Below the pieces are notes generated by a model. It had not been told where the DNA came from. It saw nothing but the letters and a program-made list of their open reading frames with translations, and did no database searches. Positions 1-8,668 of a stretch of 64,000 nucleotides of DNA are shown here, piece after piece (the first letter of the stretch is position 1; every line of letters starts with the position of its first letter). Made by a program: the position numbers and the translations under genes. This stretch comes from Nocardia miyunensis NBRC 108239 (GTDB lineage: Bacteria > Actinomycetota > Actinomycetes > Mycobacteriales > Mycobacteriaceae). The stretch covers positions 18,465 to 82,464 of the forward strand of contig NZ_BDBQ01000083.1 of NCBI RefSeq assembly GCF_001613065.1, given 5' to 3'.

Positions 1-1
1 C

Positions 2-868
2 ATCGCCGAATCCTTCACGGTGCAGGTGCCTCCCGCGCGTCCCGGGTTGGGTGCGCACGAACTGCGGACCGGACCTCATCCGCTGGTGTCGGAGGGGGAA
101 ACCGGGTTTCGGTCCGGCGTGTACGACCCGGATACCGAATCGCGTTGGCGGCAGGCGTATTCCGGCGATTCTGCCGAGTCGTTCGAGCCAGAAGTGTCAG
201 CGGCGCAGGATAATTCCGAGGCCTGGTCGGATACATACGGTCAGCAGGACGAATCGCATGCTCGGACCGATGAGTTCGGGGTCGAATCCGGGTTGTTCGC
301 CTCGGAGGTCGAGCCTCCCACGCGGTCAGATGATTTCGGGAATCGATACGATTCGGAGAGGCCTGTTTCGCGGTCGTACGAACCGGAATCGTATGGGCGG
401 GAGACGGATTTCTCGACGCGGTCGGAACCGTACGTATTCGAGTCTTCCTCGGAGTCATCGGGTTCCCGGGACGAATCATCGGTTATCGGATCGGATTCGG
501 TGATTCGGGAATACGACCCGCGGTATCCCGAATCATTCGAGCCGGTACCCGATCCGCTCACCGGACCCCACTCGACGGTCCAGCGGTTCGAACCGGCGCC
601 CGAGCCGTCGGTCCTGCCCCCTCGGCCGCGCTCGAATGCCCCGAGCGCCGGTTCGCATTCGGTGGTGCACGAGTTCGATTCGGTGGTCTTCGAACAGGAC
701 CCGAACGCCGGATTCGACACCCCCGCCCGAGGATACGAATCCACCGACCCCGATGCCTATTCCGCCATCATGGGCATCGAACCACGCCCCGCCGACAGCG
801 ATCCCCGCGGTCCGCGAAACCGAGAGCCGGACGCCCCGAGCACGGGAAATATGGATTTCCGTATCTGA
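2..868 (+). CDS. C-terminal part of a disordered acidic protein (5' end outside window)
   Basis: The frame is open to the left window edge, so this is the last 288 or so residues of a longer protein. The visible part is low complexity: rich in Ser, Glu, Asp, Pro, Arg and Tyr, with loosely repeated short segments of the type S-x-E-P/YESE and recurring D-S/E-F turns, no membrane segment and no recognisable domain. Such acidic, proline-rich tails are common on large actinobacterial envelope or ESX-associated proteins, but the function cannot be told from this part. An ATG/GTG downstream could make a shorter protein, yet nothing like a ribosome binding site precedes one, which favours the edge-truncated reading. 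Confidence 0.6.
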   Translation: MAESFTVQVPPARPGLGAHELRTGPHPLVSEGETGFRSGVYDPDTESRWRQAYSGDSAESFEPEVSAAQDNSEAWSDTYGQQDESHARTDEFGVESGLFASEVEPPTRSDDFGNRYDSERPVSRSYEPESYGRETDFSTRSEPYVFESSSESSGSRDESSVIGSDSVIREYDPRYPESFEPVPDPLTGPHSTVQRFEPAPEPSVLPPRPRSNAPSAGSHSVVHEFDSVVFEQDPNAGFDTPARGYESTDPDAYSAIMGIEPRPADSDPRGPRNREPDAPSTGNMDFRI

Positions 869-997
869 GTCTCCGGGGTACGGATACATTCGCCGGGTGT
901 GACGAAGTAAACCGATCATCTTGTGTGGCAATGAGATCGGCGTCGATATGGGAGTATGGGGCGATTGTCGGCGGTGTGATCGGTTGGAGGGGAAGCT

Positions 998-1327
998 GTG
1001 ATCTATCGGATGCAGATCTATCAGGCGGTGGGGGAGAATCTGGCGATTTTCCACGACTACTTCCGGATACATCTGCTGCCGGTGCAGTTGCGCCACGGGG
1101 CGCGGCTGGTGGGTCGGTGGGAGACCGAGGACGGGCGCGTGATCGCGGTGTGGGAGTACGACGATCGCGAATCGTACGAGCACATTCAGGCCGAGGTGGC
1201 GGCCGATCCGGCTACCGGGTGGGCGGAGGAGTTGCGGCGGGAACTGCCCGCGTTCTTCACCGAGCGGGACGAGGTGTTCATGCGCTCGGCGCCCTCGCTG
1301 GAAGCGTTGGGGGATCCGGCGGTGTGA
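998..1327 (+). CDS. NIPSNAP family protein
   Basis: 109-residue protein starting at GTG 998, chosen because GGAGGGGA lies at the right distance upstream. The sequence has the ferredoxin-like dimeric alpha/beta barrel look of NIPSNAP proteins: an early YRMQIYQ strand, a helix with FHDYFRIHLLPVQLRHGARL, a strand GRWETEDGRVIAVWEY and a late FTERDEVFM. Length matches the family (about 100-110). The biochemical role of bacterial NIPSNAP proteins is not settled. It stands alone, with a perfect hairpin 58 bp after its stop acting as probable terminator. Confidence 0.8.
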   Translation: MIYRMQIYQAVGENLAIFHDYFRIHLLPVQLRHGARLVGRWETEDGRVIAVWEYDDRESYEHIQAEVAADPATGWAEELRRELPAFFTERDEVFMRSAPSLEALGDPAV

Positions 1328-1384
1328 GCCTGGCTCGTGCGATGCGGGCTACCTTCGTATTCCACGTACCTCGAGGACAGGTCT

Positions 1385-1416
1385 CGCTCACCTCCAACTC
1401 CTGTTGGAGGTGAGCG
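1385..1416 (+). terminator. Perfect 14-bp hairpin after the NIPSNAP gene
   Basis: CGCTCACCTCCAAC (1385-1398) and GTTGGAGGTGAGCG (1403-1416) are exact inverse complements around a TCCT loop. There is no clear U-run, as is usual for actinobacterial hairpin terminators. It could serve both the NIPSNAP gene and the remnant converging from the other side. Confidence 0.7.
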
Positions 1417-1452
1417 TTCGTGCCATTACATGTTTGTTTGTGCGGCGGTTGG

Positions 1453-1780
1453 TTATTGGGCGAAGACTTCCGCGATGGTTGTGGCCCTGATCGCGCGGTC
1501 GAACCATTTTTCGAGGAGTTCGAGGTCTCGGACTTGAAGTAAGCGAGGTTTGCGCTCATCAGTTGGCTCCATTTCTTGGCGGCGGCTGTCTTGCCCAAGC
1601 CCAGTTCGGTGAGTTCGGTGAAGACGTTGGACTCTTCTTCGGTGCCGAGTTGTCGTGCGGCTCTGGCGCACGACCACGAGCACGGCTTGCTGGGAGGTCC
1701 AGCCTCTTGAAGGCTCGACCGAAGACTCCTGGATCTTCTTGGAACAGGCGATGCATCGCCTCGTGCGGGTTGCCGACCAT
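1453..1780 (-). pseudogene. Decayed Rpn-family (recombination-promoting nuclease-like) gene
   Basis: Three minus-strand pieces in different frames line up with one protein family. The 5' piece starts NPHEAMHRLFQEDPGVFGRA, the standard opening of actinobacterial Rpn/putative transposase-nuclease proteins. A second frame carries FTELTELGLGKTAAAKKW followed by SANLAYFKSE, the family's C-terminal half. A third carries LLEKWFDRAIRATTIAEVF, the family's final helix. The intact family is about 300 residues; here the catalytic middle is gone and at least two frame changes are needed, so the gene cannot be functional. Family membership is from recognition of these motifs. Confidence 0.7.
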
Positions 1781-1903
1781 GGGCTCGAAGGTATGTGCGA
1801 AATATATTCCGGCGGTAGCGGATTCATCCGGTTTCGGCGGATTTCGGGTGGCCTTCCTGCACGGAACGCCCCGGCACGGATGGATTGCCCATTGCGGACG
1901 GGG

Positions 1904-2686
1904 TCAGGGGCGGCGGGTGCGGAGGTAGGACTCGTGTTCTCGGTCGTCCCGGTAGTAGGTGGCGGTTAGGGTGGTCAGGCGGTTTACTTCTGCGGCAAGG
2001 GATTTAGGGGTTATGGGTTTGGCGATTATGGGGTCGGTGGTTTTCACGTAGTAGCGGCCGTCGGGGTAGTCCATCCACCAGAAGGAGCGGCCGGGGGAGC
2101 GGCGGGCATCGAGGGCGGGGCCGGGGAAGATCATTACTTCGCCGTAGGCGGTTCGGGGGCGGTCGAAGATGCGGTCGAGGCGGTCGGTGAGGGAGGGGCC
2201 GTGGCGCACGGGGTTGAGGCGGTCTCGTTCGAGGTCGTCGCGGCGGATTTCCAGGGCGGGGTGGGTTCCGGGTTTGCGTTTGGGGAGGGATTCGACGGCG
2301 TATTCACCGATTTGGGTTGCGGGGCAATACTTTACGATCACATCGCCGCCGGAGTCCGGGGCGGTGCCGGGGAACTGGACCATGACCGCGCCGCCGTTGT
2401 CGCGGACCGCGCCGTGGAAACGATAGATCCGGTCGTGGTCGGGGCCGCCGAAACCCATGGCCTCCACGCGTGCGTCGGGATTGACCAGGACGGCAAGGGC
2501 GCGGTCGAGATCCGGGTCGTATTTGGTGAGCAGCGATTCGACCGCCGCCTCGCGGGCCCGCTTCAGATCGTCGAAATCCTCGATGTCGGTGCGGTGCTGC
2601 AGTGGATACGGCATACGGTCGCGACCGTATGCGGCCCAGAGGATTTCGAATTCCAGGCCGGTGAATCTAGTACTTCGGGGCATCAT
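1904..2686 (-). CDS. EspG-family ESX secretion-associated protein
   Basis: 260-residue protein; the ATG at 2686 is chosen because GGTGGAG lies just upstream. It opens with RFTGLEFEILWAAYGRDRMPYPL, the characteristic EspG start, and ends with a basic YYRDDREHESYLRTRRP tail. EspG proteins are cytosolic chaperones that bind PE/PPE-type substrates and hand them to a type VII (ESX) secretion machine. The start overlaps the 3' end of the PPE-like gene by about 20 bp, so the two are translationally coupled, fitting a chaperone-substrate pair. No EccB/C/D/E or MycP gene is in the window, so the secretion machine must be elsewhere. Confidence 0.85.
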   Translation of the reverse strand: MMPRSTRFTGLEFEILWAAYGRDRMPYPLQHRTDIEDFDDLKRAREAAVESLLTKYDPDLDRALAVLVNPDARVEAMGFGGPDHDRIYRFHGAVRDNGGAVMVQFPGTAPDSGGDVIVKYCPATQIGEYAVESLPKRKPGTHPALEIRRDDLERDRLNPVRHGPSLTDRLDRIFDRPRTAYGEVMIFPGPALDARRSPGRSFWWMDYPDGRYYVKTTDPIIAKPITPKSLAAEVNRLTTLTATYYRDDREHESYLRTRRP

Positions 2687-4034
2687 GGTCTCCACCGATC
2701 ACAGGCGGTACATGTCTGGGGCGGCCGTCCAGGCCGGTGAGCTCGTCGCCGTGCTCCTTGGTGACGAGATATTCAGGTACGCCGGGCTTTTCGGCATCCT
2801 CGCCCTTCTTGCCCTGCGCTGCTGAACCCAGGCCCGCCATTCCCGACGTGCCGGTGCGGGCGGCCGAGGCGGCTGCGCGCTCGGCGGCGGCGGTCTGCGC
2901 GGCTCCCGATGTGCCCGGGACACTGCGGCCCGGTGCCGCGGATGCGGATCCGCCCGAATTGTCTGTGCCGGAATATGTTGGACCACTGGCTGATTGGAGC
3001 CCGCCAGCGGAGTGGCCGGAGGCGTCGGGGCTGGCGCCCGCGCTGTATTGGGAGGCGGCCGGATTGTAGCCCGCCGTCGAAGTCGACTGTGATCCGGTGG
3101 CGGCGGAATTCGCGGAATCGCGTGTGCCGGAGAGCTGTTGGCTGGATGTCTGCGACGGGCCGGACGCGCCGCCCTGATCCTGGGCTCGGTCGCTGTCGGG
3201 ACCGGTGGCGCCCGGCCCCGAGGCGGCCGGGCCAGAGGCGGCGGGGCCGGGGGACTGGTCGGACCCGGTCGCGTTGTCCGGCTGCGCATTCGGGCCCGAC
3301 GGTCCCGATGGTCCGGACGCCGCCGCGGTCGGCCCCGAGGTGATCCGCGGGGCCGTGGGCAGATACGGGACACCGGTGTCGGTCTGACTCGCCACCGGGC
3401 CGTAGACGGTGTTGAGGATGCGCCGGGCCTCCTGCGTGGCCTCGTCCTTGTTGTGGTCGTTCACCTTCATCACGCCGTCGGTGGGGAGGGTTTTCCCGGC
3501 CGGTGTGGTGGTCACGGTGACGCCGGGCATGAGGTTCCTGGTCTCCTCGAGTCCGGTCTTCATCTCCGAGAGCTTGAGGCTGATCAGGGTCGCGGCTTTG
3601 GCCAGGTGTTCGGACTTGGTGGAGTAGTTGTTCACCGCGTCGACCGCGGCTTTCGCGGCCGCTCCGCGCCAGCCGGAATGTTGTCCCTGACCGTTGATCG
3701 TGCGGGCGAATTCCCGTTGGAATTGGGCGAACGCGCCGGTCAGGGTCAGGCCGATATTCGCCCACGCAGTGACGGCGTCGTTCACGGTCGATGGATTCAT
3801 GCTGTCCACCGACTTCTGCATGGTGGCCAGGTCCATACTGTCGTAATTATCCGGCGTCGTGAGCTTCCGGGGTTGGATGTCACCTGCGAATTCGGTGTCG
3901 TAATTACCCTGCTGTTCGGTCTTGTAGATCCAATCCCGGTCCTTGTTCCATTGCTCCTGGGCTTGGATGACCTTGCGCTTGTAGGCGTCGTAACTATCCC
4001 CGAAGAGATTCTCGAGATCCTGAATGATTCCCAT
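2667..4034 (-). CDS. PPE/WXG-like ESX substrate with a long Pro/Ser/Gly-rich tail
   Basis: 455 residues. Residues 1-200 are helical and contain a W-x-G-type turn (SGWRGAAAKAAVDAVNNYS, about residues 121-139) followed by a long helix, the signature of WXG100/PPE-type secreted proteins. Residues from about 235 to 420 are low complexity with many ASGPSGP-like units, Ser, Gly, Gln and Ala, as in secreted PPE tails. There is no Sec signal peptide, as expected for an ESX substrate. Its start overlaps by one base the stop of the small helical protein upstream (TAATG) and its end overlaps the EspG start, so the three are one operon. Surface or secreted location is inferred from the family. Confidence 0.75.
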   Translation of the reverse strand: MGIIQDLENLFGDSYDAYKRKVIQAQEQWNKDRDWIYKTEQQGNYDTEFAGDIQPRKLTTPDNYDSMDLATMQKSVDSMNPSTVNDAVTAWANIGLTLTGAFAQFQREFARTINGQGQHSGWRGAAAKAAVDAVNNYSTKSEHLAKAATLISLKLSEMKTGLEETRNLMPGVTVTTTPAGKTLPTDGVMKVNDHNKDEATQEARRILNTVYGPVASQTDTGVPYLPTAPRITSGPTAAASGPSGPSGPNAQPDNATGSDQSPGPAASGPAASGPGATGPDSDRAQDQGGASGPSQTSSQQLSGTRDSANSAATGSQSTSTAGYNPAASQYSAGASPDASGHSAGGLQSASGPTYSGTDNSGGSASAAPGRSVPGTSGAAQTAAAERAAASAARTGTSGMAGLGSAAQGKKGEDAEKPGVPEYLVTKEHGDELTGLDGRPRHVPPVIGGDHDAPKY

Positions 4035-4405
4035 TACGGCTTCAACTTCTCGATCTTGGCGCGCTGTTCCTCATCGAGTGCGACATAGTTTGCGATTGCC
4101 TTCGCGACAACTTCTTTCGTGATGTTGATTGCATCGATGTGCTGTTTGATCACAGTGTCGAGAGCGCGGTCGCCGCCCGAAGCCAGCGAAGAAAACTTCT
4201 TCTCGAGGACTTGGCTGGAATTGAAGCTTCCGAAACCGGTTATGCGGCTGACGAATTGGATGGACTGCAGAACGGAATTAAGTTTCTGAATATGATCGTC
4301 ACATACTTTGTCGAGCCCTTTTCCCGTCTCCGGGTCCAGGTACAACTCGCCAGAGTTGGCTTGACCGAGCAAATTACGCCATATGTTGGTGTCGACCCCA
4401 TCCAT
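4034..4405 (-). CDS. Small helical ESX-associated protein (PE/WXG100-like partner)
   Basis: 123 residues, predicted almost wholly helical, without Cys, signal peptide or membrane segment. It immediately precedes the PPE-like gene and shares one base with it, the position normally held by a PE- or EsxAB-like partner that forms a heterodimer with the PPE protein. I do not see the canonical WxG tripeptide; a FGSFNSSQVLE turn sits between two helices. The partner role is inferred from size, helicity and gene order. Confidence 0.6.
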   Translation of the reverse strand: MDGVDTNIWRNLLGQANSGELYLDPETGKGLDKVCDDHIQKLNSVLQSIQFVSRITGFGSFNSSQVLEKKFSSLASGGDRALDTVIKQHIDAINITKEVVAKAIANYVALDEEQRAKIEKLKP

Positions 4406-4418
4406 AGCACGTCCCCTC

Positions 4419-4997
4419 TCAAACGCCAGGGAGATACTGGGCCAGTCCGTCGGCGAGATGGCGAACGTGGGTGCACGGATCGCTCGTACCGCTGACTCCG
4501 TAGTTGTTGAGAACCTCGAAGTCGACTGTGCCGCCGGGGATTTGCGCGCTGATCGAACAGTCGAGATCGTGATTTCCGCCTGCGGCGCGATACTGGAGAG
4601 CCTGACGGTTGCCCACGGTCGTGGGTGTGAAGTCGGTGTAGTCGGTTCGCTGCTTCAGGTCGTCCAGCGAATGGTCCGAGGTAAAGATCTCGAATCCGTA
4701 CGTCTTGTCAGCGGACTTCCATCCGCAGACCTTCCAGCCATCGAATGTTGTCCCGGAGATCTGATCGCTCTTCGTCGTTGCGTCGAGTCCCAGACCGGAA
4801 ATCGCCGACTCGGGAATCGTGCAGGGATCCCATTGGGATGCCGCCGAGTTGCTCGAGGTCGCAACGGCCGAGGCGCTGGCGGTGGTCTGCGCGTCGGCGG
4901 TCGGGGAGCCCGGGGTGGACTCGCCGCATCCCGCGAGCGTCAATTCTGCCGCCGCGATCAGGGCGAATACCCCGAGTGTCTTCGGCATACGGCTCAT
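4419..4997 (-). CDS. DUF3558-type lipoprotein
   Basis: 192 residues. The N-terminus has a short basic stretch, a hydrophobic core and a lipobox LAGC (Cys about residue 24), so it should be lipidated and tethered outside the membrane. The mature part has a Ser/Thr/Ala linker and then the DUF3558 pattern with WDPCTIPES, a VCGW motif and a late DPC, giving two probable disulfides. DUF3558 lipoproteins are frequent next to ESX loci in Nocardia and relatives; their function is unknown. It lies 13 bp upstream of the small helical gene on the same strand and probably shares its transcript. A second in-frame ATG at 4988 is also possible. Confidence 0.8.
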   Translation of the reverse strand: MSRMPKTLGVFALIAAAELTLAGCGESTPGSPTADAQTTASASAVATSSNSAASQWDPCTIPESAISGLGLDATTKSDQISGTTFDGWKVCGWKSADKTYGFEIFTSDHSLDDLKQRTDYTDFTPTTVGNRQALQYRAAGGNHDLDCSISAQIPGGTVDFEVLNNYGVSGTSDPCTHVRHLADGLAQYLPGV

Positions 4998-5145
4998 CTG
5001 CTGCCCTCCTCATCGGCGAAGTCATGGCAATGAGGGGCTGATCAACACATCCCCCGACTGTGCGACGAACCTTACCGGGGATTCCAGTACGGAGACAATG
5101 GTTCACGACGCCGAGCGAGCAAGCGCCATTATGCGTCCTCACTCA

Positions 5146-5240
5146 TGCGTGGAAATCGACTGTGCCGCCGGGTATCCGCGTGCTGATCGAGCAATCGAGA
5201 TCATCACTCGCCCGCGGCTGCCTACGGAGGTTCACCCGGG
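5146..5240 (-). pseudogene. Fragment of a second DUF3558 lipoprotein gene
   Basis: On the minus strand this stretch encodes DLDCSISTRIPGGTVDF, nearly the same as DLDCSISAQIPGGTVDFEV in the intact lipoprotein gene at 4419-4997, and the DNA is clearly related over about 80 bases. A stop follows at once and no signal peptide or lipobox precedes it, so only a fragment of a duplicated gene remains. The surrounding 4998-5494 shows no intact gene; one frame before the fragment encodes RIIVVDERDSSTRDVHIQLF, which I do not recognise. Confidence 0.55.
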
Positions 5241-5494
5241 GCGAACTGTGGTCCGGAGCGCTGGGACGATCGGATCAGGTGGTGAACAGCTGGATGTGGA
5301 CGTCGCGGGTCGACGAGTCTCGCTCGTCCACAACGATGATTCGATTGATCGACTTTCCATCGGGTCGGCGGTAGACGTCCGCGGCTCGCAAGAGTGATGG
5401 AGAGGATTCGAGCGGTGGACTCGGATACCGCCCATTTGTGACGAGCTGCGGGAGGGCGGAGACGGTACTCGATCCTCCCGCAATTCGTGTCCGG

Positions 5495-5701
5495 TCAGGG
5501 GTGATCGAGTTCGCCGTTCCGAACTCTCGTATTGAATGCGTCCCAATCCTCAGGGCCGAAGACGAGGGCTGGTCCGGTGGGGTTCTTCGAGTCGCGGACA
5601 CCCACCATGGCGGCGTCGAGGTGAGCGATCTCCACGCAGGCAGTAGATTCCTTGCTGCGGCTCGATTTGAACCAATGTGCTTGGGACAGGTCGTAAGTCA
5701 C
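5495..5701 (-). CDS. DUF397 domain protein
   Basis: 68 residues from GTG 5701, which overlaps the stop of the preceding XRE gene (GTGA), so the two are translationally coupled. It has the whole DUF397 pattern: a WFKSSRSKESTACVEIA opening, VGVRDSKNPTGPAL in the middle and a W-x-x-F near the end (EDWDAFNTRVRNGE). DUF397 proteins are small partners of Scr1/DUF5753 XRE regulators; the pair behaves like a regulatory or toxin-antitoxin-like module in Streptomyces. Confidence 0.92.
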   Translation of the reverse strand: MTYDLSQAHWFKSSRSKESTACVEIAHLDAAMVGVRDSKNPTGPALVFGPEDWDAFNTRVRNGELDHP

Positions 5702-6582
5702 GCTCGGTACTCCCTTGCAATCCGACCCATGAGGGCCCTTGATTCGTCCTCGCTCAAGGCTACGCGGCGAATGTGTTCCAGCGCATGCCGATACGGATCG
5801 ATCTCGGTATCGCGCTCCAGATAGAGATCGCCGGTAAAGCCCTCGACGTACACCACTGGAGGTTCGATCGAACCGCTGGCCGGGAGCCTGTCGAACTCCA
5901 GCAGGACGAATGCGCCGACGTGTAGACCCATATGACTGCCTACGGAATGCGGTATCACACGGACTGAGACATTGGGCAGTTCGCCGACCGTCATGAGGTG
6001 ATAACACTGGCGTTCCATGACGCTGGGCCCACCGATCTGGTGGTTCAGGACAGCTTGGGAGAGGTAGAGATCTACCTCGAACTCTCTGTCCTGCAATCGT
6101 TCTTGGCGTCGAATGGCCATCTCGACGCGACGCTCCACATCGGGGGTCGAGTCCTGCGGGTGCATTGTCCACTCTCCTGCGCGCCGGTAGTCGGCGGTCT
6201 GCAACAGGCCCGGGACCATCGTGATTTGGAACGATGTGAACCTTCGTGCAGCTTCCTCCAATCCGTAGTAATGCTCGAATCCGTCGGGCGACAGGTCGGC
6301 GTAGGCGCGCCACCACTTACCGCCGGATTTGGATGCCTCTCGGGCTTCTTGACCCAATTCGAGCAGCAGTCGACGCTCGTCGTCAGAAACCCCGTACAGG
6401 TTGCACAGCGCGTTGATGTGCAAGCCTGATACCCGGGTGACCTGCCCGTCCTCGAGTCTGCCGATGGACTGCGGCGACAATTCGACGGCTCGTGCGGCGG
6501 CGGATTGGCTGAGTTTGGCTGCGTCCCGGAGCTTTCGGAGCCGACGGCCGAGTGACCGTCGCGCGAGCGTTGATCCTGTCAT
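5698..6582 (-). CDS. Scr1-family XRE transcriptional regulator (DUF5753)
   Basis: 294 residues. An N-terminal helix-turn-helix (about residues 12-65, with LGRRLRKLRDAAKLSQSAAA) is followed by the DUF5753 sensory region, recognisable by YYGLEEAARRFTSFQ, VPGLLQTADYRRA, VDLYLSQAVLNHQIGG and GAFVLLEFD. Length is typical. It is coupled to the DUF397 gene. A second member of the same family is at 22656-23546 but without a DUF397 partner. Confidence 0.93.
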   Translation of the reverse strand: MTGSTLARRSLGRRLRKLRDAAKLSQSAAARAVELSPQSIGRLEDGQVTRVSGLHINALCNLYGVSDDERRLLLELGQEAREASKSGGKWWRAYADLSPDGFEHYYGLEEAARRFTSFQITMVPGLLQTADYRRAGEWTMHPQDSTPDVERRVEMAIRRQERLQDREFEVDLYLSQAVLNHQIGGPSVMERQCYHLMTVGELPNVSVRVIPHSVGSHMGLHVGAFVLLEFDRLPASGSIEPPVVYVEGFTGDLYLERDTEIDPYRHALEHIRRVALSEDESRALMGRIAREYRA

Positions 6583-6946
6583 GGCATTGCCTCACTGTCT
6601 GGTGTCGTTCGTGCTGTCCTGGCCGGTGAATTCCATACTGGCGCGACGGTTCTGGAAAGCGTCGCATTGGAAAACCGAATTGCGGAAAAACAATGCATCG
6701 GTGGCATCCGTGTCGGAATGTTCCGTGCTGGAATGGGATTCGCGGTGAGGATCGCACTGGATATCTTTGCTGTTTCAGCGGACATAGTAGGTCGTGATGT
6801 TCTGCTTCGCTGTCGGTTGGCGTAGAACGGAATACGTTCGTACATCAGTAGTTCCGAAGGGCATGGCTTGTCCAGGGAAATGGAACGTGCCCAATCTTGC
6901 TGTGTCCATTGTGGATTCAGTTCGAAATAACCAAGGAGGAAAAACG
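6583..6946. other. Divergent intergenic region
   Basis: 364 bp between the XRE gene and the Cys-rich small protein gene. Parts are less GC-rich than the surroundings (around 6640-6700 and 6780-6830), as expected for promoters pointing both ways. A clear Shine-Dalgarno AAGGAGG at 6933-6939 belongs to the downstream TTG start. I see no convincing gene. Confidence 0.5.
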
Positions 6947-7177
6947 TTGCGAGGCAATCCGGTTTTTCACGACTATCCGCCGAATCCGCTTCCGGTCGTG
7001 CAGATGCATCGCGAACTGCACATGTCCAGGCATGCGGACTGCACGCCGGAGACCTGCGCGATGATCCGGTACTGCCGGGGGCGGCTGATCGAACTCGGAC
7101 GGCTGAACCCGGACGACGCTCCGGGCGAGTGCTCCCTGTGCCGAGACGACGACCCGAGTAGATCCACTTCGGCCTAG
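6947..7177 (+). CDS. Small Cys/His-rich protein, unknown function
   Basis: 76 residues starting at TTG 6947, picked because AAGGAGG sits 7 bases before it, the best ribosome binding site in the area. It contains HMSRHADCTPETC, a third Cys in RYCRGR and a C-terminal CSLC, so five Cys and several His that could bind a metal such as zinc, although the spacing matches no standard finger that I know. No signal peptide or membrane segment. It is followed after 17 bp by the DUF4254 gene on the same strand, so the two probably form an operon. Confidence 0.65.
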   Translation: MRGNPVFHDYPPNPLPVVQMHRELHMSRHADCTPETCAMIRYCRGRLIELGRLNPDDAPGECSLCRDDDPSRSTSA

Positions 7178-7194
7178 AACCATTCGGAGAATGC

Positions 7195-7629
7195 ATGACG
7201 ATGCCGTGTGAGCCGTTGCCGACGAAATATGAAGTGCTGCATGCCTGTCGGGGCGTCGGGTTCGACCGTCACCCGATCCTGCGCGCCGCGCACACGCTGA
7301 CCGAACTGCACGAGAGACGTCTGGGCGCGGGCTGCGCCGCGACCGCGGAGATGGATCGTGAACGCGCCCTCCGGGTCGCGGAGATCGACCGCTGGGTCAC
7401 CGCATCGCTGCCGCCCGCGCACGGTGCGGCACACGTGCACACCGAGACGCTCGGCGCGGTGGTCGACCGCCTCGCCCAATTCACCGCCGCCGCCTTTGCG
7501 GCACTGGCGAATTCGACCGACTGGCGCCTCGGCGACGCCTGGGAACGCCTGGCCGAACTCGCCGTCGGCTACGAGGACCTGATCACCGAACTGCAATCCG
7601 GCCGCCGCCGTCTACCGGGCGGGCCATGA
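7195..7629 (+). CDS. DUF4254 domain protein
   Basis: 144 residues, ATG 7195 with GGAG six bases upstream. The sequence follows the DUF4254 layout seen in Nocardia: KYEVLHACRGVGFDRHPILR at the start, EIDRWVTASLPPAHGAAHVHTE in the middle and WERLAELAVGYEDLI toward the end. It is soluble and mainly helical. No function is established for the family. It lies just downstream of the small Cys-rich protein; the next 286 bp to 7915 hold no gene. Confidence 0.85.
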   Translation: MTMPCEPLPTKYEVLHACRGVGFDRHPILRAAHTLTELHERRLGAGCAATAEMDRERALRVAEIDRWVTASLPPAHGAAHVHTETLGAVVDRLAQFTAAAFAALANSTDWRLGDAWERLAELAVGYEDLITELQSGRRRLPGGP

Positions 7630-7915
7630 CACGGCCGCATCGCCCGACCCGCCGCACTGGTATCGGGGTTCACGCGTGGGCCCGGGTTGCCGCACCCCAT
7701 GCATGCATCCGCACCTGTTGCCGACGCATCGTACGGATCCGGATTCAGGTATGGGTGCGATCGCGGCGTGAGTGGTGAGCGCTGTGGAAGACTGGAATCG
7801 GCAGGTGGACAAGGCGAGACGGAGGGGGATCCGAGATGACCGTCGAGGGTGCGGTGTCCATCCGTGGGCGACCCGTTCGGGTGATGACGACGGGCCGCCC
7901 CGGATCCGGGGGAAA

Positions 7916-8668
7916 TCAGCTCCAGCGCTGGAGCAGGCGGTTGGTTTCGGTGGCGAGGGCGGCCTGGAGGAACGGGCCGAAGCTGACTCGCGCGGCGCCC
8001 GCCTCGGCGAAGTACGCGCGGTCGTTCTGGTCTGGGGTGGAGATTGCGTTGACCGGGAGGGGGAGCTCGGAAGTCAAGCGGCGCAGGGTTTCCGGGGCGT
8101 GTCGGCCGACCGGGTAGAGGACGTCGGCGCCCGCGTCGGCGGCCAGGCGGAGGCGGGCGATGGCGCGGTCGGTGCGGTCGGACTCGTCGCCGTCCTGGCG
8201 CAGGAACAGATCGGTGCGGGCGTTGATCACCACGTGCACGCCGGAGGCGTCGGCGGCCTGACGCAGGGCGGCGACGAAATCGGCGTGCTCCTGCGGCTCG
8301 CGCAGGCGGCCGCCCTCGCTGTGCACGGTGTCCTCGATGTTGAGGCCGACCACGCCGATCTCGACCAGGCCCTCGATGAGTTCGGCGGGCTTGCGGCCGT
8401 ATCCGGCCTCGATGTCGAGCGAGACGGGGATCTCGACGGCAGCGGTGATCTCGCGGACCCGGGCCAGCGACTCGGCGAAGGTCATGCCCTCCTTGTCCTG
8501 TTTGCCCAGCGAATCGGCCAGCGGGTGGCTGCCCACGGTCAGCGCCGCGAATCCGGCCTGCTGCACCAGGTTCGCCGACCAGGCGTCCCAGACGGTCGGC
8601 AGGATCACCGGTTCACCGGGCTTGTGCAGGGCGAGGAATTTCGTGGCCTTGTCGGCGAGTGCGTTCAC
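7916..8668 (-). CDS. Isocitrate lyase/PEP mutase superfamily enzyme
   Basis: 250 residues from GTG 8668, with AGGAGAG upstream. It is a TIM-barrel protein of the ICL/PEPM superfamily: LPTVWDAWSANLVQQAGF at the start, PVSLDIEAGYG (metal and substrate-binding Asp/Glu) near residue 85, VVGLNIEDT and the NARTD motif near residue 150. These enzymes act on alpha-oxycarboxylates, splitting or rearranging C-C or C-P bonds. The KKCGH motif of true isocitrate lyase is absent, so an oxaloacetate hydrolase- or 2-methylisocitrate lyase-like role is more likely. It stands alone. Confidence 0.88.
   Translation of the reverse strand: MNALADKATKFLALHKPGEPVILPTVWDAWSANLVQQAGFAALTVGSHPLADSLGKQDKEGMTFAESLARVREITAAVEIPVSLDIEAGYGRKPAELIEGLVEIGVVGLNIEDTVHSEGGRLREPQEHADFVAALRQAADASGVHVVINARTDLFLRQDGDESDRTDRAIARLRLAADAGADVLYPVGRHAPETLRRLTSELPLPVNAISTPDQNDRAYFAEAGAARVSFGPFLQAALATETNRLLQRWS

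Noticed and set aside
1559..1780. Stand-alone small protein of 73 residues
   Set aside because: Its first 30 residues match the Rpn family start and the rest is out of frame with the family, so it is part of a pseudogene.
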